A stretch of DNA of 20,681 nucleotides, taken from positions 1-20,681 of the forward strand of contig JANBQS010000339.1 in NCBI GenBank assembly GCA_027577415.1, written 5' to 3'. The position numbers and the translations under genes are program-made. Positions 8,872 to 19,100 of the stretch are shown here, piece after piece (positions within the stretch are counted from its first letter, which is position 1; each line of letters begins with the position of its first letter). Source of the stretch: Coemansia sp. RSA 922. Taxonomy: Eukaryota; Kickxellomycota; Kickxellomycetes; Kickxellales; Kickxellaceae. A model generated the notes under the pieces. The model was not told where the DNA came from, made no database searches, and saw only the letters and a program-made list of their open reading frames with translations.

Positions 8872-9182
8872 TTCGTTCTAACGCTAGAGATTCAATCGAG
8901 GTGTGAAAATGGGGGAGTGCGAAAATGAGAGAATGAGCCAAGTCTCTCTTTGGGCTTCTTTCAGCCCATTACAGACGATCAGTGTTGATTAGTTTGGCTG
9001 ATCGCTGAAACGGCTCGGCTCGACTTACTGCGCGCAAGTTGACGCGATACTTGTCGACGCGTCAAAATAACGCGCGCGGGGGAAGAAGAATGCATCACTG
9101 ACTTTCTTTTTCTCTACTAGCCTCATTTAAACTCCTTTTTTAATCCAGTCAATTTGAGCTTATACACGCCAACTTTACCGCA
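8872..9182. promoter_or_regulatory. Divergent NAA15-PDS5 promoter
   Basis: This 311-bp space serves two genes transcribed outward. It holds a perfect MCB (9057-9062), a near match ACGCGA at 9042-9047, and further CGCG cores near 9031 and 9070. It also holds a 7-bp inverted pair, CGATCAG at 8976-8982 and CTGATCG at 8998-9004, and a small hairpin-capable repeat TGGGCT/AGCCCA at 8951-8968. The last 70 bases before PDS5 are pyrimidine-rich. Confidence 0.6.
9057..9062. promoter_or_regulatory. MluI cell-cycle box upstream of PDS5
   Basis: The sequence ACGCGTCA at 9057-9064 matches the extended ACGCGTNA consensus bound by the fungal MBF (Mbp1/Swi6, Cdc10) factor at G1/S. It lies 121 bp upstream of the PDS5 start, a normal distance. 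Cohesin-related genes are commonly transcribed at G1/S in yeasts, so PDS5 is the more likely target, but the site is equally available to NAA15. Confidence 0.5.
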
Positions 9183-12100
9183 ATGACCGAGGACGGCGGG
9201 CCGCAGCGACTGAGCTTTGAGCCCAAGCTTTTTGCCAATGTCGCGCAAAAGAAGGCAATTCCCATTGCAGAGCTGTACAAGCAGCTAAAGGTACGGAATT
9301 TGCCAGTGTCGCTGGAGAAAAACGGAGAGCACAAGCACTCAATATATAACTTTGTTTTATTGCCTCTGTAGAAGCTGTCCAAGGAGCTTAATGGACTGGA
9401 GCAAGAGACAGTGGATACGCAGTCGCTTGATTCAGTGACTCGACAGCTACTTGCGCCTTCTCTGCTTCGACACAAGGAGTCCGGGGTAGTAGCCTATGTA
9501 GCGTGCTGCATTGCCGATATTCTACGTCTATACGCGCCAGAAGCTCCGTACAGCGACGACGAAATTAAGGCAGTGTTCAACGTATTCATTGACCAACTGC
9601 AGATGCTAGGCGATAGCAACAGTCAGTTTTTTCCTCTTCGCGATTACCTACTAACCAGCCTAGCCACAGTACGCACGCCGGCGCTTGTAGCTATGCTTCC
9701 AGACTCGGAGGAGATTATCTCGCGGTTTTTCACAGCCCTTTTTGGCGTCGTCAGTCCCAGCCAGCCACACAACATCCAAATGCAGATTTTGGATATTCTG
9801 CAGCAGTTGTTGGAGGAGCCGAAAACAGTGCCGCAGGATGTTATTGATGTGATCTTGCTTCAGTTCACTAAGCGGCGGCAGCAGGACAACCCGGCTACAC
9901 ATCAGCTGGCTAGCGACTTGGCGAATGCTACGGCGGATATTTTGCAAAAGTACATTTACCAGTACTTTAACGACGTTATCGTCAGTGCAGCGCAGCAGCG
10001 CGTCGGGCAGAGGCAGCAAGAGGCCGACGGACAACAGCAGCGGGCGCGCGGTGGAGCTGCCGCTGGCAATGACTCGCTGGATGATTTAAAGTCGGCGCAT
10101 TATCTTATTCTTGAGCTCAACAAATCGGCACCTGGTACGCTTTTGAACGTGGTTCCACAGCTCGAGGAGGAGCTCGGAGTGGATGACGTGGATATCCGGA
10201 TCTTGGCAACGGGCGTGCTCGGGGAGATGTTTGCAGAAAAGGGATTCACTTTAGCAAAGCGGTACGAGTCGACGTGGAAGACGTGGAAGGGCAGGCGGGC
10301 TGATACATCGGCGGTGGTACGGATCCAGTGGATTGAGCATGCGGTATCGCTGTATCAGCATCAGCCACAGTTGTCGCGGGAGCTCAACGACTACATTGTA
10401 GAGAAGTTGTGCGATGTCGACGATAAAGTCCGACAGGTAGCGTGTCACTCGCTGGGTCTCTTGGAGATGTCGGCGCCCGTACAAGCAGCGATCGGCGAGA
10501 ACGTCGTCAGGGCGCTTGGTGACCGGTGCAAGGACCGCAAGCCGGCAGTGAGATCGGAGGCGATTATTGCGCTGGCCACAATCTACAGCCAGGTGTTTGA
10601 GGAGCTCGAGCAAGGTGCAGCGGCAGCGCAGGCAAAGTGGGGCAGCATCCCGTCGACGATATTCATGCTCCGGTATATCAACGACCCAGATATTGACTCC
10701 AAAGTGGAGAGCATATTGACGGGTGCTATTCTCAACTTTGCCAAGATCAAGGACGACCGGTCGCGCTGCCAGCGGCTACTCGTGGTGTTTGACAGTCTGA
10801 CTGCCAAGGCGCGCAGCGGGTTCTTTAGCTACATGCGGCGGCAGCAGGACATTATCCGGCTTACTGATATGTTCTTGGCGCTGTGCGAGAAGCAAGGTGG
10901 CAGTCCATCGGCAGACAACGCTGGCGGGGCGATTGACCAGCAGCTGCGTATGCTGGCGGTCAAGATCGCGGCGTGCTTCCCCGACAAGGCCAAAGTGGAG
11001 AGCTCTCTGTCGCAGTTGGCGAACTTGCACGACGCCGAGGTGTACAAGGGTTTGCGCGAGACTATGGACGCCAAGAACGACATCAAGGCGGTGCGCAAGT
11101 GCCAAAAGAGCTCATTGAAGAAGCTCTCGGGACTGGCACCCAGTCTGCTGGACACAACGGCTCCGCTGTGGAAGTGCGTGGGACTGACGACGATCAACCG
11201 CGCTTTAGTACCGTTCCTCATCGAGCATGTTTCTGGTGGCGGGAGATTCGTGGCGGCGGCCGAAGTCCTTATATCGTATATCACCAGCGTGTTCCCCGAG
11301 ATGCTTCGTTCCAGCTCGGCGGAACTCTTTGACGTGGCAGCGCTGCAGGTGGCTGATATGACGGCGACCGAGGAGAGGCTGGTGCTGATGGTTAGGTTCG
11401 CCAAGGCCATTCCAAAGTCAGTTCCGCGTAGCACAGAGTTGGAAAACCAGCTGGCGGCGTTTGTGCGCACTGGCAGTCTGAAGCAGGCCAAGTATGCGGC
11501 GTATTTGATCACGCAGATGGATGGTGCCCAGTCGCTGTGCGCGGCTCTGACGGGCGATGTTGTCGACAACTTGGACAATCGCCATCTGGAGCGTCGTGCG
11601 CCGTCATTTGCCGCGCTGGCTCGGTTCGCGCAGTATGCGCCCAGTGCTTTCTCGACGTACTCGGATCGGGTGAGCCAGTTCCTGGTACAGAGCGTGTTGC
11701 TGGCAGCGCCTGTGGATGACAGCGCCGATGAGACCGAGGACTGGGTGTCGCGCGAGGCGCTGGGCGAGGTGGGGATGACCAAGGTATACGCGACCAAGAT
11801 CCTCACAAGCTGGCTGCTGGGCTTGGAGCGGCAGGCGTTGACGCGCGATGGCGTGCAGCTAGTACTGGGCACGCTGCGTCAGCTAGTGCGCAATGGTGGA
11901 GCTATGCAAGAAGGCGGCAGTGTGCACGAACGCCAGCACTTGCTGCTGACTGCGGCTGGGTGCATGCTGAAGCTGGCGGCGGCAGGGCCTCATTTCGAAA
12001 AGGCCCTGAATACCGTCGACGTGCTCAGCTTGGGCCTCGTTGTGCAGAACCCTTGCTATGAGGTGCGTTCCGGCTTTTTGTTGAATAAGCTGCTGCCGGC

Positions 12101-12866
12101 GCTTGTAGCTCAGCGTATCCACGTGCGTTACATCCCCGCGGTGTTCTTGGTCGCATATGAGCCGGAGCCAGCGGTTCGTGAAAATGTGCGACATGCGGTC
12201 GAGCAGCGCCTGGCTCTCATGAGACCTACTCCTGGGTCGCCGTCGGCTGTCGAGGACTGTATCTGCCGCCTGCTCTATGTGCTTGCCAATCACCCTGACT
12301 GGGATGACGCGCAGCCATTGCCTACACTTGAGCTGTTTGCGCCGTACATCGAGTTTTATATCAGCTGCGTGTGTCTTGCGCAGAACGTGTCTCTTCTCTT
12401 CTGCTATGCCGGCGAGATCAAGGCATACCGCAGCAAGGGCGACGCCGTGGTCACGCATCGGCTGTATATCTTGAGCGAGCTAGCGCAGTACTTGCTTCGC
12501 GAAAAGAGCTTGGCTGCCAACTGGCCTGTTAATGTGTATCCTGGTAGACTGACTCTTCCGGCGGATATCTTTGAGCCGTTGCCGGAGGCTGACAAGGCTG
12601 CGATGCCGCGAACGCCGTTCCTTGACCCCGAGTTTGTCACTCGTAGGGCTAAAATGCCGGCTGCTGGTAAGCGCAGTCGCGTCAGGCCGGCTGGTGTGGC
12701 GAAGATTGGCAAGCGCCGCCAAAAGCCCGCTGCGGCTAGTAAGCGTAAGGGCAAGGCGCCTGTACTCAGCGACGATGACGAGGACATGGAGGTCCCTGAT
12801 GACGATGATGAGGTCGCAGAGGACGTTGAAATGTCTAGTGTTGCCGAGACTAGTGACGAAGACTAG
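9183..12866 (+). CDS. PDS5: PDS5, cohesin-associated HEAT-repeat regulator (2 exons)
   Basis: Exons are 9183-9290 and 9372-12866; the 81-bp intron (9291-9371) has GTACGG and CTGTAG ends and follows codon 36 in phase 0. The 1200-residue product is full length. Pds5 binds the kleisin subunit of cohesin in the nucleus and, with Wapl and Eco1, controls release and maintenance of sister chromatid cohesion. The family hallmark is clear: LNGLEQETVDTQSLD then AYVACCIADILRLYAPEAPY (motif YAPEAPY at residues 90-96), followed by alpha-helical HEAT repeats to about residue 1100, with blocks such as VVPQLEEELG, VRSEAIIALATIY and LTSWLLGLERQ. A Q/R/A-rich insertion sits near residues 243-272. The C-terminus is a basic tract (about 1127-1166, several KR pairs, likely nuclear localisation or DNA contact) followed by an acidic D/E tail (about 1169-1200). 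It heads a tandem pair with POL2. Confidence 0.95.
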
Positions 12867-12934
12867 TAGCTTACAGTTATAAAAATTTGATCTCATTTAA
12901 TCACAATCTCTATCTTTATATAACGCGCTTTGGA

Positions 12935-12940
12935 ACGCGT
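12935..12940. promoter_or_regulatory. MluI cell-cycle box upstream of POL2
   Basis: ACGCGTAA at 12935-12942 matches ACGCGTNA exactly, 194 bp upstream of the POL2 start codon, with a further ACGCGC at 12923-12928 and two CGCGT elements near 12976-12988. DNA replication genes including POL2 carry MCBs in budding yeast, so G1/S control is a natural inference. Confidence 0.55.
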
Positions 12941-13027
12941 AACTTGAGCCATCTCTTATTTTCTCTCGAGCCGTGCGCGTATTCGCGTTGATCGAGCTTT
13001 TTTTTCTTGTTCCTTTGCTGCGTCTTT

Positions 13028-13051
13028 ATTATTATTATTATTTTTTTTTTT
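13028..13051 (+). repeat. Simple (ATT)n / poly-T tract in POL2 leader
   Basis: Four ATT units followed by A and an eleven-base T run lie 83 bp before the POL2 start codon. Poly(dA:dT) tracts of this sort exclude nucleosomes in fungal promoters; whether it acts in the promoter or the transcribed leader is not visible. Confidence 0.7.
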
Positions 13052-13133
13052 GTTTACGAGCGAAAACTCTTTTTTAGCGTTCGTTCTTTTCTTCACATTC
13101 ACACCTGCATTCGCTTTTTTATATATTTTATAT

Positions 13134-16100
13134 ATGAGTGGTCAGAATTCCAAGTTTGGCACAAAGACTGCGCGCGGGCGGGGAGGAAGCCGTGGAGGCC
13201 GTGGTGGTGGATGGTCTGGTCGCAAGCAGCCATTTGGCGGTGTCGATATTGAAGACCGCGAGACCTTGGATACGTTTTTTCCAGGTCAGGAGGACGGCGA
13301 AGACCAGGTCAGCAGCATGGGTAACCTGGATGCCAAGTACGAGGACGTGCGAGCGAACGACGAAATAGACAGTATCTTGGGGTTCACTCGGCACCAACAG
13401 GGGCCACCTCGTCTAGGCTGGCTGGTGAACATGCACGCGACGTCTGTAATTGATGTTGAGCGTAACTCTACTAAATCAGCGGTGGATTATTATTTCTTGG
13501 AGCAGGACGGCGGGTCGTTCAAATGCACATTATTGTTTAACCCTTATTTTTACTTGGTCTGTGTTCCAGGGCACGAGACTGAGCTGGGTGACTGGTTAGT
13601 GCGTAAATATGACCGGTTGATGGAGCGGTTCGAAGTTCATGAGCGCGAGGACTTGGATATGGCTAACCACTTGACTGGATGTAAGAGAAAGTTGGTTAAG
13701 CTCGTGTTCCGTAACGTTCAGGATCTGATGTCTGTTAGGCGTGAGTTGCAGCCGGTTGTTAGGCGGAACGAGAAACGCAGCGATTTGGTACACGCCTATG
13801 CCGCTGGTGAAGAGGGGGTGCGTGAGTTGGAGGACTGTATCTTGGAAATGCGCGAGTACGATGTACCTTATTATCTGCGGGTTGCTATTGATAAGAATAT
13901 TCGTGTGGGTCACTGGTACGACGTTTGTTCTGAGGCCGGCGAGATCTCGCTGGCTCACCGCAGTGACCTTGTTCAGCGTGCTGACCCCATTGTTTTAGCG
14001 TTTGATATAGAGACCACCAAGCTGCCGCTCAAGTTTCCTGACGCGAACATTGACATGATCATGATGATCTCGTATATGATCGACGGGCAAGGGTACCTTA
14101 TTACTAACCGGGAGGTGGTGTCTGAGGATATCGAGGATTTCGATTATACGCCGACTGCGGAGTTTCCTGGTCCCTTTGTTATCTTTAATGAGCCTGATGA
14201 GGCGGCGGTTATTCGTCGGTTTTTTGATCACATTCGGGATGCCAAGCCCACGGTCCTGGCTACGTATAACGGCGATATGTTCGATTGGCCGTTTGTCGAT
14301 ACTAGGGCGACTCACCATGGTATTGATATGAAGTCGGAGATCGGGTGGTACCGCGATGACGCTGATGAATATAAGTGTCGGACTTGCGTGCATATGGATT
14401 GTCTGCGCTGGGTCAAACGCGACAGCTACCTGCCCGTGGGCTCTCAGGGCCTGAAGGCAGTGACTACAGCAAAGCTTGGATACAACCCTATGGAGATCGA
14501 CCCGGAGGATATGACTCGATTTGCGGCTGAGCAGCCGCAGACTCTGGCGCAATACTCAGTGTCGGACGCCGTGGCTACGTACTATCTGTATATGAAGTAT
14601 GTGCATCCTTTCATTTTCTCGCTGTGCAACATTATTCCGCTCAACCCCGACGAAGTATTACGTAAGGGGTCAGGTACGTTGTGCGAGACTTTGCTAATGG
14701 TTGAGGCGTTTAACGCATTGGTGGCTATCCCTAATAAGCACGCTGATCCGCCAGAGCGTTCGTGGGAGGGTCATTTGGTCGAGACTGAGACGTATGTCGG
14801 TGGGCATGTGGAGGCCCTGGAGGCTGGCGTGTTTCGTAGCGATATTCCGATGCATTTTAGGATCGATCCCGAGGGCGCACAACGGTTGATCGATGAACTG
14901 GATCGTGCGCTTCGGTTCAGTATCGAGGTGGAGGGCAAGCTGAAGATAGAAGATATTGAGAACTACGATGAGGTGCGTGGACTGATTGCCGACCGTCTGG
15001 CTGATCTCCGCGATACGCCTGTTCGTAGCGAGGGGCCGCTCCTCTACCATTTGGATGTGGCAGCCATGTACCCGAACATCATCCTGACTAACCGGCTCCA
15101 GCCCGACGCCATTGTGTCTGAGGCTGTGTGTGCGTCTTGTGATTTCAACGTTCCTGGCAAAGAATGCGACCGTCGGATGCCCTGGCTGTGGCGTGGCGAG
15201 TATTTCCCGCCGAAGCGTAGCGAGGTCAGTATGCTGCGCAACAAACTGCAGGGCGAGCTGTTTCCGGCCGATGGACGTGCTAGACCGGGTGCACCTATGC
15301 GCACGTACGAGCAATTGTCTGCTGGAGACCAGGCGGCGGAGCTGCGGAAGCGTGTGACGGATTACTCGAAGAAAGTTTACCATCGACTGAGAGAAATCAA
15401 AGTAGAAGAGCGTGAGGCGGTTATTTGTCAGCGCGAGAACCCGTTCTACGTCGATACTGTGCGCAATTTCCGTGACCGACGTTATGTATACAAGGGTCTG
15501 CATAAGAAGGAGAAGAAGAGACTGGATGAGGCACTGGCGAAGAGCGACCACCCGATGATTGACTCTGCCAAAAAGCTGGTCGTTCTCTATGACTCTTTGC
15601 AGCTTGCGCACAAGTGTATTTTGAACTCGTTCTATGGCTACGTTATGCGCAAGGGAGCACGGTGGCATTCGCTTGAGATGGCTGGAGTTGTCTGTCTGAC
15701 GGGATCGCGGATTATCCAAATGGCTCGGCAGCGTGTGGAGCAATTGGGTAGGCCGTTGGAGTTGGATACTGACGGAATTTGGTGTGCGTTGCCAAAAACT
15801 TTCCCCGAGAACTACTCATTCAAACTGCGTGACGGCAAGGGTAAATTCGGTATCTCGTATCCGTGTACTATGTTGAACCACTTGGTGTTTGACAAATTCA
15901 CCAACCACCAGTACCAGGACTTGGTGGACGTCGAGACGCATTCTTATGCTACGCATTCGGAGAACTCTATTTTCTTTGAGGTCGACGGGCCGTACCGCGC
16001 GATGATCCTGCCGTCGAGTAAAGAGGAAGACAAGCTGTTGAAGAAGCGGTATGCGGTGTTCAACGACGATGGGTCTTTGGCGGAGCTCAAGGGGTTTGAG

Positions 16101-19100
16101 GTCAAAAGGCGTGGCGAGTTGAAGCTCATCAAGATTTTCCAGTCCCAGATCTTCAAAGTGTTTCTTCAAGGACATACCCTGGACGAGTGCTATGCTGAAG
16201 TGGCCAAAGTCGCTGACCAGTGGTTAGACATTATGTTCTCAAAGGCACGGAACCTGCCTGACAACGAGCTTTTTGACCTGATTACCGAGAACCGCAGTAT
16301 GAGCAAGGCTCTGGAGTCATATGGCGGCATGAAGTCGACGTCGATTTGTACGGCGCGTAGGCTGGCAGAGTTTCTGGGCGACGAAATGGTCAAGGACAAG
16401 GGCCTCGCGTGCAAATTCGTTATCTCCAAGCAGCCCCGCGACCTGCCTGTATCCGAACGAGCAGTGCCTGTGGCCATCTTCTCTGCTGATCCAGCAACCA
16501 AGCGGCAGTTCCTCAGACGCTGGCTGCGTGACTCGTCACTAGAGGATGCTGATATCCGCGATATCCTCAACTGGGACTATTACTTGGAGCGGTTCGGCAG
16601 CGTCATCCAGAAGCTAATCACTATTCCTGCGGCTATGCAGGGCGTGTCCAACCCTGTACCCCGCATTCGGCATCCAGACTGGCTCAGTAAGCGGGTATCA
16701 GCGGCGCTCAACAAGCATAAGCAGCGGCATATCACCGATGTGTTTAAAAAGGTGTCCAAGGAAGAGTATTTGCAAAAGGCCGCCGATGAAGACGCCCAGC
16801 GTGTGGATAGCGATGCGTCGGTAGAGGCCGTCGATATGGAGGACTTTGGCGTGCCTGGGTCTGCGATGGCCAAGCCCAAGACCGGCGTGATGCGGAAGGT
16901 GAAGCGTAAGGGCGATGCGAGAGCTGGTCAGGAGCTTACTGTGGAGGGCATTGGCATGCGGTTGGCGCAGCTGGGGGTGGCGCCGGACCCGTCTTCTGGG
17001 TATGCGGCGTGGCTGCAGCACTCGAAGCAGATCTGGGCACTCAGGCGGCGGCTGCGCGCACTGCGGCTCAAAGCCCGTGCCAGCGGCGATGACGACGTGC
17101 CTGCGAGCGACGCCCGACAGGCTCAAACGGACAGTGGCATTGGGCAGTTCTTCTCGCGCACGCAGGCATCGCTGACACGCAGCGTGTGGCACGTACTGCA
17201 GTGGGTGGAGACGGACACTCCCGGCGAGCTCAAGGCGTGGGTGTGGGTGGGCGGGCAAGTGCACTCTGTGCGGGTCTCTGTGCCGCGCATACTGTACGTG
17301 ACGTCGACGGTGGCCAGCGAGGAGATCTCGCGCAGCAGGTTTTTCTCCGAGGCTCGGGCTATGGTTCTCCCGCGCTCCACGCACACGGCGCACTTGTACA
17401 AGTGCGTGATGTCCGAGGCTGAGTACACTGAGTTCCAGAGCAGCTGGAGCTCGTTCTTTGCCCACCCCAGCATTGGCGGCGTCTATGAGACTGAGGTCAC
17501 GTGTATGGATCGAGCACTGATCCAGCTGGGTGCTACTGTGTGGCTGAGCGCGGCGGCGCGGCGGCTGGGCGTTGGGCACTCGGACGTTGTGGCCCTGGAC
17601 GATCTGGATACGAGGCGGTCGGCGCTGACGCAGCCGCAGGTGGTGGGGTGGTCGGCGAGGGACATGAGCTATGCGCTGTTGTACCATGCTAGCTCGCAGG
17701 ACGGGCGTCACCACTTTTACGCGCTGGTTATGCCGTACGCTGGGCGCGGCCATGTGTGGGTGGTCAATGCCACGCAGCAGGCGGCACAGCTGCAGATTCC
17801 CAACCTCGAGCGTTTGTATGCCGAGAGCTATGCTGCGGCGAAGGCTGCGCATGAGGGCGGGATCGACGATGGCGCGTTTTCGTACCCTGAGGCCGTGGAG
17901 TTCTCGGCGCAGGCGTTTACTACGGCGGCGGCTGGCCATCGGTCGATCAATGCGGCGCTGGCCAAGTGCGCTGATGAGAAGCGCGGGCCGGTGGTCCTCG
18001 TCTATCACTCGCCAGTACCGTTGCGTAAACTGCAGCGGAGCGTGCGTGCTGTGGCTGATTTCCCTGTCGTCACTATCCCCGTGCATCAGGCGGACCGCTC
18101 GCTGCCGGCGTTTGACTGGCAGCGCCATGCGTGTCGCCGCATGGTGGCCAGCCTCCTCAACTGCTCGCAGTGGGTCGCTGAGCGTGTGGCCCTGTCGCAG
18201 TACTCGGACATTCCACTGGGCAATATTCCTGCTGACGCACCGCTGTTTCTCGCTGACGTGTTTTTTGCTCGCAAACTGTCTTTGGCTAAACACGTCTTGT
18301 GGTGGTCGCCGTCTAGTAAGCCGGATCTGGGTGGCAGGCAGGATGATGAGTTTGGTAGTCTGTCGACGGACTTTACTGCTTCTATCGAGATTAATGCGCC
18401 TGGGAGCTACTCGACTGCTTGTGCTGAGATTGAGCTCAAGGGGTTGGCTGTCAATACTATATTGAAGGCGCCGTTGGTTAATGAGATCGAGGGCGCGTTC
18501 GGCGTATTTGGCTTTGCTGCTGGCCCGGCTGCTATCCTGGACGACGACACGCTTGTGGCTGACCAGGAGGCGAGTAAAAAGTCTAAGGATACGCCTGGCG
18601 CTAAGCCCAACGAGACTGGGCTGTGGGCGGCGGCGTCTGGTGCTGACAGCAACGTGCCTGTATCGACGTTCCAGCTCTTGCGATCCTTGCTGCGAGGCTG
18701 GTGTCAGGAGGTCGGTGAGCGGCAGAACCCATTTGCGGAAATGATGACTGAGCATTTCTACCGGTGGCTCACACGACCCAACTCGCATCTCTTTGACCCT
18801 GCTTTGGCTCAGCTAGTGAGATCGCTCATGCGCAAGGTGTTTTTGCAGATGCAATCGGAGTGTCGTAAACTGGGTGCGAAAATCATATACGCCAACTTGG
18901 ACAAACTCGTTATCACCACTGGCAAAACCTCCGTGGTCGCTGCACAGGCTGCCGTTGATTATATCTCCAGGGCTATTGTCGCTAAGCCCCTTTTCGAGAA
19001 CGTCGTGTTGAGTCCGTTGCAGTACTGGACGTTTCTTTTGTGGATGAACTCGAGTAACTACGGCGGTATCGTTACCCAGGGCAATGGCAGCGAGCCTAGT

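Larger units (their letters stand above)
12867..13133. promoter_or_regulatory. PDS5-POL2 spacer with POL2 promoter and leader
   Basis: The 267-bp gap includes the end of the PDS5 transcript and the whole POL2 upstream region. CGCG cores occur at 12924, 12936, 12977 and 12985; the second is a perfect MCB. The POL2 leader is strongly T-rich, with a simple (ATT)n/T-run tract at 13028-13051 and further T and TA runs just before the ATG at 13134. Confidence 0.6.

Noticed and set aside
10829..11872. 347-codon minus-strand open frame opposite PDS5
   Set aside because: Ser/Ala/Thr-rich shadow of the PDS5 coding strand without domain features.
13050..13133. Hydrophobic N-terminal extension of POL2
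   Set aside because: It begins with TTG in T-rich leader sequence; the apparent hydrophobicity comes from translating poly-T, and a replicative polymerase needs no signal peptide.
14694..15743. 349-codon minus-strand open frame opposite the POL2 polymerase domain
   Set aside because: It is antisense to the most conserved part of POL2 and has no recognisable domain or independent start context.
16698..18788. 696-codon minus-strand open frame inside POL2
   Set aside because: It is unusually long, but its composition (Arg, His, Leu, Pro) is what reading the complement of a GC-rich gene yields. The POL2 frame continues through it with conserved residues.
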